DNA of 64,000 nt from Cryobacterium flavum (GCF_900103805.1 NZ_FNIB01000004.1:186001-250000), one strand, 5' to 3'; counted from the stretch's first letter, positions 16,028-28,892 are shown. Numbers and translations are program-made. Notes: generated by a model from the letters alone, not told the origin.

Positions 16028-16432
16028 ATGACACTGTCAATGAAAATTGAAGACTCCCCGCCCGTGTTCACCCTGGAGCAGGCCAGAGCCCGGGTTTTCG
16101 ATCTGATCGGCCACGCGATCCAGCCGCAGATCTGGCTCATGGTGCTCGACGTCCACGGGCAGCAGCTCTCGCTGCTGATTCCGATCGACGGAATTCCGGT
16201 ACGTCCGGAACCGGGTTCCGTTCGCCCATTCGCCGTGCGGATCAACGAGATCGTGGCACGGGACGCTCCGGGAGGCAGCCTGATCGTGACGCTGGAACGG
16301 CCGGGATCGGCGGCCCTCACCGCTCCCGACCAGGCCTGGGCGATGGAACTGACCGAGTCCTTCGGCAAGCTCATGCGCATCTCCGGCCTGTTCGTGGCAC
16401 ACGATGACGGCATCGCAATTCTTGCTCCCTGA
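16028..16432 (+). CDS. Conserved-looking hypothetical protein, 134 aa
   Basis: I do not recognise the family. The protein has a balanced composition with alternating hydrophobic strands (IWLMVLDVHGQQLSLLIPID; GGSLIVTLERPGSAALT) and a C-terminal helix ELTESFGKLMRISGLFVAHD, consistent with a small cytosolic alpha/beta domain. No signal peptide, transmembrane helix, cysteine or metal motif is present. Codon use matches the core genes, so it is probably genuinely expressed. Two ATGs (16028, 16040) are possible; neither has a strong ribosome site. It sits just before aroQ in the same direction, 42 bp away, but aroQ has its own -10 element. Confidence 0.7.
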   Translation: MTLSMKIEDSPPVFTLEQARARVFDLIGHAIQPQIWLMVLDVHGQQLSLLIPIDGIPVRPEPGSVRPFAVRINEIVARDAPGGSLIVTLERPGSAALTAPDQAWAMELTESFGKLMRISGLFVAHDDGIAILAP

Positions 16433-16462
16433 GGGCGGCCCGCTGGCACGGGTACCACGGCC

Positions 16463-16468
16463 TAGGCT
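16463..16468 (+). promoter_or_regulatory. -10 element of aroQ, leaderless layout
   Basis: TAGGCT at 16463-16468, then six bases and the ATG at 16475. No Shine-Dalgarno site. Confidence 0.55.
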
Positions 16469-16474
16469 GAGTGA

Positions 16475-16909
16475 ATGAGTACAGTGCTGGTTCTGAACGG
16501 TCCGAACCTCGGGCGCCTCGGCAGTCGCGAGCCCGATGTCTACGGGTCGGCGAACCTGGACGACCTGCGCGAGCTGCTCGTCGCATCCGCTCGCGAAGGC
16601 GTGAGCATCGATCTGCGGCAGACCGACGACGAGGCCGAACTCATTCACTGGCTGTACGAAGCCGTCGACGAGCGGATGCCGGTGATCCTGAATCCGGCAG
16701 CGTTCACGCACTACAGCTATGCGCTGCGGGATGCTGCGTCCCTGGTTACCAAGGCGGGCCTGCTGCTGATCGAGGTGCACATCTCCAACCCGCACGCTCG
16801 CGAGACGTTTCGCCACACGAGCGTCGTGAGCGCCATTGCGACCGGTGTCATCGCCGGTCTCGGCTTCGACTCCTACCGGCTGGCACTGGACTTCGTCACC
16901 GCACCGTGA
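16475..16909 (+). CDS. aroQ: 3-dehydroquinate dehydratase, type II
   Basis: Removes water from 3-dehydroquinate to give 3-dehydroshikimate. The 144-aa protein has type II features: [20 protein letters not shown] (with the lid Arg/Tyr), [32 protein letters not shown] and [17 protein letters not shown] (catalytic His and substrate-binding Ser-Asn). Length is normal for the dodecameric enzyme. It belongs to the shikimate set aroC-K-B at 1-2849 but is separated from it by the accessory block and has its own promoter. The following gene, efp, has another promoter. Confidence 0.96.
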   Translation: MSTVLVLNGPNLGRLGSREPDVYGSANLDDLRELLVASAREGVSIDLRQTDDEAELIHWLYEAVDERMPVILNPAAFTHYSYALRDAASLVTKAGLLLIEVHISNPHARETFRHTSVVSAIATGVIAGLGFDSYRLALDFVTAP

Positions 16910-16930
16910 CGCTCCGGCACCGGATTGCCT

Positions 16931-16959
16931 TTGGAGCCTGAGGCTAGGGCACGTAGACT
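16931..16959 (+). promoter_or_regulatory. Promoter for efp-nusB
   Basis: TTGGAG (16931-16936) and TAGACT (16954-16959) with 17-bp spacing, about 57 bp before the efp ATG. Confidence 0.5.
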
Positions 16960-17015
16960 CGACAAGGTGCCATTTGCACCCGCGCACCTTATCAATTGAA
17001 CGGAACACCCCTCCC

Positions 17016-17579
17016 ATGGCTTCTACCGCTGATATCAGAAACGGCGTCGTACTCAACATGGATGGCCAGCTTTGGGCCGTCGTCGAGTTTCAGCACGTCA
17101 AGCCGGGCAAGGGTGGCGCCTTCGTTCGCACCAAGATGAAGAACGTCGTCTCCGGTAAAACCGTTGACCGTACCTTCAACGCCGGCGCCAAGATCGAGAC
17201 CGAAAACGTCGATCGTCGCGACTTTCAGTACCTTTACAACGATGGCGACGCCTACGTTTTCATGGACGTCGCCGACTACGACCAGATCACCGTGTCCGCC
17301 GCTGTTGTCGGCGATGCGAGCAACTTCATGCTCGAAAACCAGGCGGTGACCGTGGCGCTGCACAACGGCAACCCGCTGTATGTCGAGCTGCCAGCATCCG
17401 TCACCCTGGAAATCACCTACACCGAGCCGGGCCTGCAGGGCGACCGCTCGACCGGCGGCACCAAGCCCGCCACCGTCGAGACCGGCTACCAGATTCAGGT
17501 TCCGCTGTTCCTCGAACAGGGCACCAAAGTCAAGGTCGACACCCGCACCGGCGACTACCTTGGTCGCGTCAACGAATGA
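17016..17579 (+). CDS. efp: Translation elongation factor P
   Basis: Relieves ribosome stalling at polyproline stretches by entering between the P and E sites. The 187-aa protein starts [20 protein letters not shown] and has the three-domain layout; the tip loop [18 protein letters not shown] contains the lysine that is modified in E. coli, and no epmA/epmB genes are seen nearby, in line with unmodified EF-P in actinobacteria. A longer open frame begins at 16836, but the ATG at 17016 gives the standard N-terminus. nusB overlaps its stop by 4 bp. Confidence 0.96.
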   Translation: MASTADIRNGVVLNMDGQLWAVVEFQHVKPGKGGAFVRTKMKNVVSGKTVDRTFNAGAKIETENVDRRDFQYLYNDGDAYVFMDVADYDQITVSAAVVGDASNFMLENQAVTVALHNGNPLYVELPASVTLEITYTEPGLQGDRSTGGTKPATVETGYQIQVPLFLEQGTKVKVDTRTGDYLGRVNE

Positions 17580-17995
17580 GCGCACGTACCAAGGCTCGCA
17601 AGCGGGCCATCGACATTCTGTACGCGGCCGATGTGCGTCAGATCAGCATTCCGGAGTCGCTGGCAACGGAGGCTGAGCGCGCAGCGAGCGAGCCGGCTCG
17701 ACTGACCTCGTGGCTCTACGCCCGTGAGCTCGTCGACGGCGTCGTCGACCACCGGGAAGAGATCGACGAACTGATCGAGACCTACTCGCAAGGCTGGTCG
17801 CTTGCGCGCATGCCCAACATCGATCGCGCCATTCTGCGCATCGGCATCTGGGAGATTCTCTACAACGATGCCGTACCGCACGCCGTCGCCATCGATGAAG
17901 CCGTCGAAGCCGCCAAGATTCTCTCAACGGATGACTCGGCCGGCTTTGTGAACGGACTGCTCGGCAAGATCGCCCAAACCGCACCGTCGGCCTGA
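17576..17995 (+). CDS. nusB: Transcription antitermination factor NusB
   Basis: RNA-binding helical protein that, with NusE (S10), loads the rrn antitermination complex. The 139-aa product reads [20 protein letters not shown] at the start, an arginine-rich N-terminus typical for NusB, then the [20 protein letters not shown] and [20 protein letters not shown] helices and ends [12 protein letters not shown]. Its ATG overlaps the efp stop (ATGA), so it is translationally coupled. The neighbouring DsbA-like gene begins 58 bp later with its own ribosome site. Confidence 0.95.
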   Translation: MSARTKARKRAIDILYAADVRQISIPESLATEAERAASEPARLTSWLYARELVDGVVDHREEIDELIETYSQGWSLARMPNIDRAILRIGIWEILYNDAVPHAVAIDEAVEAAKILSTDDSAGFVNGLLGKIAQTAPSA

Positions 17996-18053
17996 CGACC
18001 CAACAGACTCGGCTCCTGCCGGGTTCGACTTGAAGCCAGCGAAGGACACGCAC

Positions 18054-19052
18054 ATGGATAACACCGGAACAGACGCTCCCCGCGATCAGCCGAATCCGAC
18101 GAATCCGTATCAACCCGTGCCGCCGACGGGCGTGCCAGCCGGGCCGTTCGTGCCCCCGCCGTTCGTGAGTGCACCGAAGACCAACACCCTGGCCATCGTG
18201 TCGTTCGTGTCGTCGTTCTTCATCGGCCTTGTGGCCATCATCACGGGACACATTGCGCTCGGGCAGATTCGCGCACGGGGCGAGCTGGGCCGTGGCTTCG
18301 CCCTGGCCGGTCTCATCATCGGATACTTCATGGTCGCCGTGACAAGCGTTCTGCTGGTGTTGTTGATCGTCTTTGCCTCCGCTATCGGGGCGTTCCTGGT
18401 CGCCATTGACTCCAATTCCAGCTCCTTCGATGGGGGCTCGCCCACGTCGTCGGCGGCTCCCGAGTCGCCCGCGCCGCTGCCGACCGGTCAGCTCGGCGCC
18501 GCAAACTTCGACGCTGGCTATCTCGAATTCGGCACCGGCGCGGTCATCATCGACGAGTACGTCGACCCCATGTGCCCGTTCTGTGCCCAGTTCGAGCAGA
18601 CCAACGGGGAACTTCTCGCTGCTGGAGTGGCGAGCGGCGACATCACGCTTCGAGTGCACTCACTCACCTTTCTCGACTCGCGGTCACAGGGCACGAACTA
18701 CTCCAGCCGCGCCTCAGCGGCACTGACCTGCCAGGCCACTCTGAACCCCGACGAGACCCTCGCCTTTCTGTCGGCTCTGTTCGCGAACCAGCCCTCCGAA
18801 CAGACCGCCGGGCTCAGCAATAGCCAACTCGCCGACCTCGCGCCAGGCTCGATCAGCATCGCTGACTGCCTCGAATCCGGGGATTACGAGGGCTGGTCCC
18901 AGCAGAACACCGAGGCCGCGCTGACCAAGATCGATGGAGCCGACATTCCGTCGGTTGCCGGCACGCCCACCGTGCTCGTCGACGGCGTGCACTACACCGG
19001 CAGCAACACCGACCTGGCCGAATTCCAGGCCTTCGTCGCCGCTGCCTTCTAG
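18054..19052 (+). CDS. Membrane-anchored DsbA-like thioredoxin-fold protein with DUF4190 segment
   Basis: 332-aa protein. Residues 1-45 are Pro/Thr/Asn-rich and cytosolic, followed by two hydrophobic helices with the DUF4190 pattern (TNTLAIVSFVSSFFIGLVAI; HIALGQIRARGELGRGFALA). A flexible Ser/Pro linker leads to an extracytoplasmic thioredoxin domain with a CPFC site in IIDEYVDPMCPFCAQFEQTN and a cis-proline VAGTPTVLVDG. It is probably an exported thiol oxidoreductase anchored by its N-terminus. I chose ATG 18054 because GAAGGA lies 7-8 nt upstream, though the frame stays open from 18030. It is followed by a hairpin before pyrR. Confidence 0.85.
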   Translation: MDNTGTDAPRDQPNPTNPYQPVPPTGVPAGPFVPPPFVSAPKTNTLAIVSFVSSFFIGLVAIITGHIALGQIRARGELGRGFALAGLIIGYFMVAVTSVLLVLLIVFASAIGAFLVAIDSNSSSFDGGSPTSSAAPESPAPLPTGQLGAANFDAGYLEFGTGAVIIDEYVDPMCPFCAQFEQTNGELLAAGVASGDITLRVHSLTFLDSRSQGTNYSSRASAALTCQATLNPDETLAFLSALFANQPSEQTAGLSNSQLADLAPGSISIADCLESGDYEGWSQQNTEAALTKIDGADIPSVAGTPTVLVDGVHYTGSNTDLAEFQAFVAAAF

Positions 19053-19067
19053 CGCGGTGCACCGGAA

Positions 19068-19101
19068 GTCGTTGGTGCGCCCACAGGGGCGTGCCAACGA
19101 C
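19068..19101. terminator. Hairpin between the DsbA-like gene and pyrR
   Basis: GTCGTTGG-TGCGCCC (19068-19082) pairs with GGGCGTG-CCAACGAC (19087-19101), a 15-bp stem with two mismatches and a 4-nt loop. No T-run; it may end the upstream transcript or belong to the pyr leader. Confidence 0.45.
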
Positions 19102-19130
19102 TAAGCTGAACCTATTCAGACATCCTTTAA

Positions 19131-19160
19131 TGATCCGTCCTGTGAGACGGGGAAGGAGGT
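19131..19160 (+). promoter_or_regulatory. Candidate PyrR-binding hairpin at the pyr operon ribosome site
   Basis: CCGTC (19135-19139) and GACGG (19146-19150) enclose the loop CTGTGA, directly followed by the ribosome site GGAAGGAGG (19151-19159) and the TTG start at 19167. PyrR-binding loops have a CNGNGAG core; in mycobacteria PyrR bound to such a hairpin blocks translation. The same is likely here: high UMP would shut the operon at its first gene. Confidence 0.7.
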
Positions 19161-19166
19161 CGGCAT

Positions 19167-19709
19167 TTGGCGCACATTGTGCTCACTCAGGCTGACATCA
19201 TCCGCGCGTTGACTCGAATTTCCCACGAGATTCTGGAGTCCAATCGGGGCCCGGAAAACCTCATCATCCTCGGTATCCCGACACGCGGGGTCATTCTCGC
19301 TCGCCGCATTGCCGAGATCATCCAGAGCATCGAACCCGCGGCAACGGCCGTGCGAGTCGGATCGCTTGATGTCACGCTCTACCGCGACGACCTCGCCCAC
19401 GGCCGCACCCGCACGCCGTCCCGAACCGAAGTGCCCGGCAGCATCAACGGTGCCACCGTCGTCCTCGTCGACGATGTGCTGTACTCGGGCCGCACCATCC
19501 GCAGCGCCCTCGACGCGCTCGGTGATCACGGCCGCCCCACCATCGTGCGTCTGGCGGTTCTCGTCGATCGTGGCCACCGCGAGCTGCCGATTCGGGCCGA
19601 CTTCGTGGGTCGCAACCTGCCGACGGCCACCGACGAGCGCATCAACGTGCACCTCGAAGAGATCGACGGCGACGAGTTCGTCTCGATCGACGGCGGGAGC
19701 AACCGATGA
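19167..19709 (+). CDS. pyrR: Bifunctional pyr operon regulator / uracil phosphoribosyltransferase
   Basis: RNA-binding, UMP-responsive regulator with uracil phosphoribosyltransferase activity. The 180-aa protein has the PRPP loop [34 protein letters not shown] near residues 36-49 and [15 protein letters not shown] at its end region. The start is TTG at 19167, six to eight bases after GGAAGGAGG; no other start gives the family N-terminus. It is first in the pyr operon and overlaps pyrB by 4 bp. The hairpin just before its ribosome site is its likely RNA target. Confidence 0.93.
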   Translation: MAHIVLTQADIIRALTRISHEILESNRGPENLIILGIPTRGVILARRIAEIIQSIEPAATAVRVGSLDVTLYRDDLAHGRTRTPSRTEVPGSINGATVVLVDDVLYSGRTIRSALDALGDHGRPTIVRLAVLVDRGHRELPIRADFVGRNLPTATDERINVHLEEIDGDEFVSIDGGSNR

Positions 19710-20668
19710 GGCACCTGCTGTCTACCAAGGACCTTTCCCGGGACGAAGCGATCAACCTGCTCGACATTGCCGAAGACATGGCGGATGTCGCCCAGCGGGA
19801 GGTCAAGAAACTCCCGACTCTGCGTGGCAAGACCGTCGTCAACCTGTTCTTCGAGGACTCCACCCGCACCCGCATCTCCTTTGAAGCCGCCGCAAAGCGC
19901 CTGAGCGCCGACGTGATCAACTTCAGCGCCAAGGGATCGAGCGTGTCGAAGGGTGAAAGCCTGAAGGACACCGCGCAGACCCTCGCCGCGATCGGTGCCG
20001 ACGGAGTCGTCATCCGCCACCCGGCCTCCGGTGGCCCGGCGGTACTCGCCGCGAGCGGCTGGATCGACGCTGGCATCATCAACGCCGGCGACGGCACCCA
20101 CGAGCATCCCACCCAGGCCCTGCTCGACGCGTTCACCATTCGCCGCCGCAATCATGGCCCGGCCTCGCGCGGCAAGGGCCTCGACGGGGTGACTGTCACC
20201 ATCGTCGGCGACGTGCTGCACTCCCGGGTCGCCCGATCCAACCTGTGGCTCCTCACCACCCTCGGCGCCGAGGTCACCTTCGTGGCCCCGCCCACCCTCC
20301 TGCCGAGCGACACCTCGCTCTGGCCGGCCCGGTTCAGCTTCGACCTCGACGACGCGATCGATGCCGGCCCCGACGTGGTCATGATGCTGCGCATCCAGAC
20401 CGAACGGATGAGCGCGGCCTTCTTCCCAAGCAGCCGCGAGTACTCCCGGGTGTGGGGCCTCGACGACGCGCGATTCGGTCGGCTCGGTCCGGCTAGCATT
20501 GTTATGCACCCGGGCCCGATGAATCGTGGTTTGGAGATCTCTTCGGCGGCGGCCGACTCCGCTAATTCCACCGTGCTCGAACAGGTCACGAACGGTGTCT
20601 CCGTGCGGATGGCCGCACTCTACTTGCTCTTATCCGGTGACCGGAAGGAATCAAAGAATGTCGATTGA
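19706..20668 (+). CDS. pyrB: Aspartate carbamoyltransferase, catalytic chain
   Basis: Joins carbamoyl phosphate and aspartate. The 320-aa protein starts [20 protein letters not shown] and has the carbamoyl-phosphate loop [20 protein letters not shown], the [20 protein letters not shown] segment and the aspartate domain with [10 protein letters not shown]. Length is usual for the catalytic chain; no pyrI regulatory chain is visible, as expected for actinobacteria. Its ATG overlaps the pyrR stop by 4 bp, and pyrC starts 11 bp before its stop, so translation is coupled through the operon. Confidence 0.96.
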   Translation: MRHLLSTKDLSRDEAINLLDIAEDMADVAQREVKKLPTLRGKTVVNLFFEDSTRTRISFEAAAKRLSADVINFSAKGSSVSKGESLKDTAQTLAAIGADGVVIRHPASGGPAVLAASGWIDAGIINAGDGTHEHPTQALLDAFTIRRRNHGPASRGKGLDGVTVTIVGDVLHSRVARSNLWLLTTLGAEVTFVAPPTLLPSDTSLWPARFSFDLDDAIDAGPDVVMMLRIQTERMSAAFFPSSREYSRVWGLDDARFGRLGPASIVMHPGPMNRGLEISSAAADSANSTVLEQVTNGVSVRMAALYLLLSGDRKESKNVD

Positions 20669-22010
20669 CGGTTTGCAACAGCGCTGGCTGATTCGCGGGG
20701 CGACCCTGCCGGACGGCACGGGCACGGATATCCGTCTTGATGGTGCACGCATCGTCGAGCTGGGGTCCGGCCTCTCCCCGAGCGGCGCGAGCGTGATCGA
20801 CGCCGACGGGCTCATCGCGCTGCCCGGTCTGGTCGACCTGCACGCCCACCTGCGCGAACCCGGCTACGAGCACAGCGAAACCGTGCTGAGCGGCAGCCGC
20901 GCTGCCGCCCGCGGCGGCTTCACGAGCGTGTTCGCCATGGCCAACACCCTGCCGGCACAGGACACCGCCGGGGTGGTCGAGCAGGTGCTCGCCCTCGGCG
21001 AAACCGCCGGCTACGTCGACGTGCAGCCGATCGGCGCCGTCACCGTGGGCCTGGCCGGCAAACAACTCGCCGAACTCGGCGCCATGGCCTCCAGTCGCGC
21101 CCGCGTGCGGGTGTTCTCCGACGACGGCTTCTGCGTCTCTGACCCGCTGCTCATGCGTCGCGCCCTCGAATACGTGAAGGCGTTCGACGGCGTCATCGCC
21201 CAGCACTCGCAGGAACCGCGCCTCACCGAAAAAGCCCAGATGAACGAGGGCGCCCTCTCCGGCGAACTCGGCCTGGTCGGCTGGCCGGCCGTCGCCGAAG
21301 AGTCGATCATCGCCCGCGACGTTCTGCTGGCCGAACACGTCGGGTCACGCCTGCACGTCTGCCACGTCTCCACGGCCGGCTCTGTCGACGTGATCCGCTG
21401 GGCCAAGGCCCGCGGCATCAACGTGAGCGCCGAGGTCACGCCGCACCACCTGCTGCTCACCGAAGATCTCGTGCGCGGCTACGACGCCCGGTTCAAGGTG
21501 AACCCTCCGCTGCGCAGCCGCGAAGACGTCGAAGCCCTGCGCGCCGGACTCGCCGACGGCACCATCGACATCGTCGCCACCGACCACGCCCCGCACCCCG
21601 CCGAAAGCAAGGACTGCGAGTGGGACGCCGCCGCCAACGGCATGATCGGGCTGGAATCAGCGCTGTCGGTCGTGCACGCCGCGGTCGTCGCGACCGGGCT
21701 GCTCGACTGGGTCGACATCGAACGTGTGCTCTCCCGTGCGCCCGCTCACATCGGGCGCGTCACGGGTCAGGGCAACCCGATCGCGGTCGGGTCGCCGGCC
21801 GAACTGACCCTGTACGACGCTGCGGCCACCCGAGTGTTCGGCCGCGCCGACCTCGCCGGCACGAGTACAAACTCCCCGTACCTGTCAATGACCCTGCCGG
21901 GCGAGGTGCGCGCAACGTTCCACCGGGGCTACGCCACGGTGCTCGATGGTGCAGTGCGCAGCAGCCTCGAGATAGCCGGTCACGCGAGCGGAGTACTCAC
22001 TCATGGATAG
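20658..22010 (+). CDS. pyrC: Dihydroorotase
   Basis: Cyclises carbamoyl aspartate to dihydroorotate with a binuclear zinc site. The 450-aa protein has the amidohydrolase [15 protein letters not shown] motif, the residues [11 protein letters not shown] and the catalytic [12 protein letters not shown]; the C-terminal [20 protein letters not shown] is typical of the long bacterial type. The open frame extends further upstream to 20526, but ATG 20658 has GGAAGGAA upstream and gives the normal start [15 protein letters not shown]. It overlaps pyrB by 11 bp and the next gene by 8 bp. Confidence 0.95.
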   Translation: MSIDGLQQRWLIRGATLPDGTGTDIRLDGARIVELGSGLSPSGASVIDADGLIALPGLVDLHAHLREPGYEHSETVLSGSRAAARGGFTSVFAMANTLPAQDTAGVVEQVLALGETAGYVDVQPIGAVTVGLAGKQLAELGAMASSRARVRVFSDDGFCVSDPLLMRRALEYVKAFDGVIAQHSQEPRLTEKAQMNEGALSGELGLVGWPAVAEESIIARDVLLAEHVGSRLHVCHVSTAGSVDVIRWAKARGINVSAEVTPHHLLLTEDLVRGYDARFKVNPPLRSREDVEALRAGLADGTIDIVATDHAPHPAESKDCEWDAAANGMIGLESALSVVHAAVVATGLLDWVDIERVLSRAPAHIGRVTGQGNPIAVGSPAELTLYDAAATRVFGRADLAGTSTNSPYLSMTLPGEVRATFHRGYATVLDGAVRSSLEIAGHASGVLTHG

Positions 22011-22548
22011 GTCCATCCCCGCCATCATCACAGCGCTCGTCCTGCTCGGCGTCCTCGTGCTCATGTGGCGCAGCTGGCGAAAGCGCAGCCGGCGAGACGC
22101 CGGGCTCAGTGCCGGCTACCCGATGCCAGGCAGCGCCGCAGTCGAGCTGGCCAGGGCCGAGGCCTACTACGTGGCGACCACGCCCCGCGACGCACCGCTC
22201 GAGCGCCTCGCCATCCGTGGCCTGGGCTTTCGCGCCCGCGCCGCCCTGACCGTGTCCGAGACCGGCGTGGTGCTGGATCTCGACGGCAACCAGCCGGTGT
22301 TCGTCTCGGCCGCAGCCATCGACGCGATCGGCGCCGCCCAGGTCGCCATCGACCGTGCCGTCGAAACCGACGGACTCGTTCGTCTGAGCTGGCGACTGAA
22401 CTCGGCCGCCAGCACCGACGACCGCCGTGCCGTCGACAGCTTCTTTCGCATCATCGATCCCAATGATCGCGCTCGCCTCGTCGACTCGATCCGAACCATT
22501 ATCGCCGCGCGCACAGATCCGGCCCATCAAGACGAAAGTGAGGCCTGA
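22003..22548 (+). CDS. Membrane protein between pyrC and carA (Rv1382-like)
   Basis: 181-aa protein with a single N-terminal transmembrane helix ([18 protein letters not shown]), a basic stretch after it ([10 protein letters not shown]) and a soluble cytosolic or external domain of about 140 residues containing [20 protein letters not shown] and [19 protein letters not shown]. It has the position of the uncharacterised Rv1382-type gene seen between pyrC and carA in mycobacteria. No enzymatic motif. The 8-bp overlap with pyrC and the 1-bp gap to carA show it is a true operon member, so a role tied to pyrimidine synthesis is possible but unproven. Confidence 0.85.
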   Translation: MDRSIPAIITALVLLGVLVLMWRSWRKRSRRDAGLSAGYPMPGSAAVELARAEAYYVATTPRDAPLERLAIRGLGFRARAALTVSETGVVLDLDGNQPVFVSAAAIDAIGAAQVAIDRAVETDGLVRLSWRLNSAASTDDRRAVDSFFRIIDPNDRARLVDSIRTIIAARTDPAHQDESEA

Positions 22549-22549
22549 C

Positions 22550-23769
22550 GTGCCCGACTCCACCGCACCAGACCAGCCCGCAGCATCCGTTGCGCTGAAC
22601 GCCACCTTCTCCGTGACGGACAAGCCCGGCCCAGCCGTACTCGTGCTTGAAGACGGTCGCCGCTTCGTGGGCCGCAGCTACGGCAGTGAGGGGCAGACCC
22701 TCGGCGAGATCGTCTTCGCCACCGGCATGACCGGCTACCAGGAGACCCTGACCGACCCGTCCTACGCCGGGCAGATCGTGCTCATGACCGCCCCGCACAT
22801 CGGTAACACCGGCATGAACGATGAGGACATGGAGTCCCGTCAGATCTGGGTCGCCGGCTTCATCGTGCGGGAACCCGCGCGTATCGCCTCCAATTATCGC
22901 GCCACCCGCACCCTCGACGATGATCTCGAAGAGCAGGGCGTGGTCGGGATCAGCGGTATCGACACCCGGGCGATCACCCGTCACATCCGCTCCGCGGGCG
23001 CCATGAGGAGCGGTATCTTTTCCGGTGATCTGTTCGGCCTGTCCGAGAGCGAACAGCTCGAACGGGTGCGCTCGGGCGCTGCCATGCGCGGCCGCAACCT
23101 GTCGCTCGAGGTCTCGACCGTCGAACCCTTCTCCATCCCCGCCGTCGGAGAACGTATCGGCTCCGTCGCGGTGCTCGATCTCGGCGTGAAGACCAGCACG
23201 CTCACCTACCTGGCCGAGCGGGGCTTCGAAGTGCTCGTGCTGCCGCAGTCGGTGACCGCAGAGCACGTTTTGTCGCTGAAGCCCTCAGCCCTGTTCTTCT
23301 CGAACGGACCCGGCGACCCGGCCGCCTCCGACGCCCACGTCACCCTGCTGCAGGAGGTGCTGCGCGCGGGCATCCCATACTTCGGCATCTGCTTCGGCAA
23401 CCAGCTGCTTGGCCGGGCGCTCGGCTTTCGCACCTACAAGTTGCCGTTCGGCCACCGGGGAATCAACCAGCCGGTGCTCGACAAGACCACCGGGCGGGTC
23501 GAGATCACCTCGCAGAACCACGGTTTCGCCGTCGACATGCCCATCGAGGGCATCCACGACTCCCGCGCCGGCTTCGGACGGGTTGAAGTGAGCCACTACA
23601 GCCTCAACGACCAGGTCGTCGAAGGCATCCGCTGCCTCGACATCAACGCCTTCTCGGTGCAGTACCACCCGGAGGCCGCCGCCGGCCCGCACGACGCCAA
23701 CCACCTTTTCGATCGATTCAGAGACGTTGTGCTGGCTTCGCAGAGCGCCAATGCAGGAGAAACCAAATA

Positions 23770-23770
<1 letters not shown>
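22550..23770 (+). CDS. carA: Carbamoyl-phosphate synthase, small (glutaminase) subunit
   Basis: Supplies ammonia from glutamine to CarB. The 406-aa protein has the N-terminal domain [20 protein letters not shown] and a class I glutamine amidotransferase with nucleophile Cys in [20 protein letters not shown], and His/Glu in [15 protein letters not shown]. The loop GICFGNQ replaces the more common GICLGHQ. The start is the GTG at 22550, one base after the previous stop; the open frame further upstream lies inside the previous gene. carB follows with a 1-bp overlap (TAATG). Confidence 0.95.
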
Positions 23771-27053
<3,283 letters not shown>

Positions 27054-27057
<4 letters not shown>

Positions 27058-27962
27058 ACAGCGGCCGTGCTGTGAGCCCGGTTTCCTTTGGTGACCGGCT
27101 CGAGCGGATGTTTGCCACTTACGGCCAGCTCTGCGTGGGCATCGACCCGCATTCCTGGTTGCTTGGTGAGTGGAACCTGCCCGACACCGCGGCCGGCGTC
27201 GAATCGTTCGGTCGTGCCGTCGTCGCGGCTGCGGCCGGCCGGGTGGGTATCGTCAAACCGCAGGTCGCCTTCTTCGAACGCTTTGGTTCGGCGGGCTTCC
27301 TGGCGCTCGAACGCGTGCTGGCCGACGCCCGGTCGGCCGGCCTGCTCGTGATCGGCGACGCCAAACGCGGCGACCTCGGCACGAGCGTCGAAGCCTACGC
27401 GCAGGCCTGGTTCACGCCCGGTTCCCCGCTCGAAGTGGATGCCCTCACCCTCGCCGCGTACATGGGTGTCGGTTCGCTCGACTCACCACTCACCCTCGCC
27501 GCATCGAACGGCAAGGGTGTGTTTCTGCTGGCCGCGACCTCCAACCCCGAGGCCGCGGACGTTCAGCGGGCCATCGTGGCCGACGGTCCGTTCCAGGGAT
27601 CGAGCGTCGCCCGGGCCATTCTCGACGACGTGGGAGCGCGGAACGCGCGGGCCGGCCCTAGTGCGGCATCCGCTGGTCTGGCGACCGGTCTCGGGTCGAT
27701 CGGCGTCGTGCTCGGAGCCACTCTCGACCTGGCCGCCTTCGGCATCGACGTGCTGCGGGCGCCGACCGAATTTCGAACTCCCGTGCTCGCCCCCGGTTTT
27801 GGTCACCAGGGAGGGAATATTATGGATCTGACCTTGATATATGGTGAATACGCCGGAGGGGTTATCGTGAGTGAATCGCGCAGTGTGCTCTCGGCCGGAC
27901 CCCACCGGATCGAAGAAGCCATTGAGCGCCGAGTAACCGAAGTAGGTGCCGTTCGTGGCTGA
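27054..27962 (+). CDS. pyrF: Orotidine 5'-phosphate decarboxylase (type 2)
   Basis: Decarboxylates OMP to UMP, the last step of the pathway. The 302-aa length and motifs mark the type 2 (actinobacterial) family: [35 protein letters not shown], the catalytic [19 protein letters not shown] and the phosphate loop [10 protein letters not shown]. The start is GTG at 27054, overlapping carB by 4 bp. The next gene begins inside its last codons. It closes the pyr operon, though read-through into gmk is likely because no terminator is seen. Confidence 0.94.
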
Positions 27963-28875
27963 AAACCGTCCCACCCCGCCCGAAGTCGACCGGGTGGCTG
28001 CGTCGCGCGCCGCCGTCGCTGCCAGGCGAGCCCGCGCCAAGGTCAAAGCCGAGGTTGCTTCGGGCGAACGAACCGCCCTCGAGGTGCTCGCCACCGCGAT
28101 CAAGGACCCGATCGGGGTCGAGGGGCGGCTGCGAGTGACCGAGCTGCTCGTGAGCATTCCGGCCATCGGTGTGACCAAGATGCAGCGCATCATCCATCGG
28201 CTCGAAATCTCGCCGTCTAAGCGGCTCGGCGGCCTGGGCCGGCACCAGCGCGACCGGCTGCGGGACTTTCTCTCCGAACGGCCCACGCTCCGGCACGGCG
28301 TAGCCGACTCCAAACTCATCGTTCTCGCCGGCCCCACCGCGGTCGGCAAGGGCACCGTCGCCGGCTATATCCGGGAGAACTACCCCGACGTGCTGCTCTC
28401 CGTCTCGGCCACGACGCGCGCACCGCGCCCGGGGGAGACCGAGGGGGTCAGCTACTACTTCGTCTCCGACGACGAATTCGACCGCATGGTCGCGGGCGGC
28501 GAACTGCTCGAGTGGGCCAAGGTGCACAACGCCTACCGCTACGGCACCCCCCGCGGCCCGGTTGATACGGCCATCGCAGCCGGCAACAGCGTGCTGCTCG
28601 AGATCGACCTGCAGGGGGCTCGCGCCGTGCGCCGTGCCATGCCCGAAGCCCGGCTGGTGTTCCTGCTGCCGCCGAGCTGGGACGAATTGGTGCGCCGCCT
28701 GATCGGCCGCGGCACCGAAGATGCCGCCGAACAGGCCCGTCGACTCGAGACCGCCAAGCTGGAATTGGCGGCCCAGGGCGAGTTCGATTACCGCGTGATC
28801 AACCACGATGTCGGCGACGCCGCCCGTGAGGTCGTAGACTTGATGGAGATCCGCGCTGCATCCAGCATGCCGTAG
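27955..28875 (+). CDS. gmk: mIHF-like DNA-binding domain fused to guanylate kinase
   Basis: 306-aa fusion. Residues about 35-105 are the actinobacterial integration host factor (mIHF): LRVTELLVSIPAIGVTKMQR and SPSKRLGGLGRHQRDRL. A short linker leads to a full guanylate kinase: P-loop LIVLAGPTAVGKGTVAGYIR, SVSATTRAPRPGETEGVSYY (GMP binding) and ELLEWAKVHNAYRYGTPRGP. Usual guanylate kinase is about 200 aa. In mycobacteria the mIHF and gmk genes are separate neighbours; here they form one chain. GTG 27955 is chosen; GTG 27946 would add three residues. It overlaps pyrF by 8 bp. GMP kinase activity should be retained; DNA binding by the N-terminal part is likely. Confidence 0.92.
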   Translation: MAENRPTPPEVDRVAASRAAVAARRARAKVKAEVASGERTALEVLATAIKDPIGVEGRLRVTELLVSIPAIGVTKMQRIIHRLEISPSKRLGGLGRHQRDRLRDFLSERPTLRHGVADSKLIVLAGPTAVGKGTVAGYIRENYPDVLLSVSATTRAPRPGETEGVSYYFVSDDEFDRMVAGGELLEWAKVHNAYRYGTPRGPVDTAIAAGNSVLLEIDLQGARAVRRAMPEARLVFLLPPSWDELVRRLIGRGTEDAAEQARRLETAKLELAAQGEFDYRVINHDVGDAAREVVDLMEIRAASSMP

Positions 28876-28892
28876 CGCACGTTTCTGCTGAA

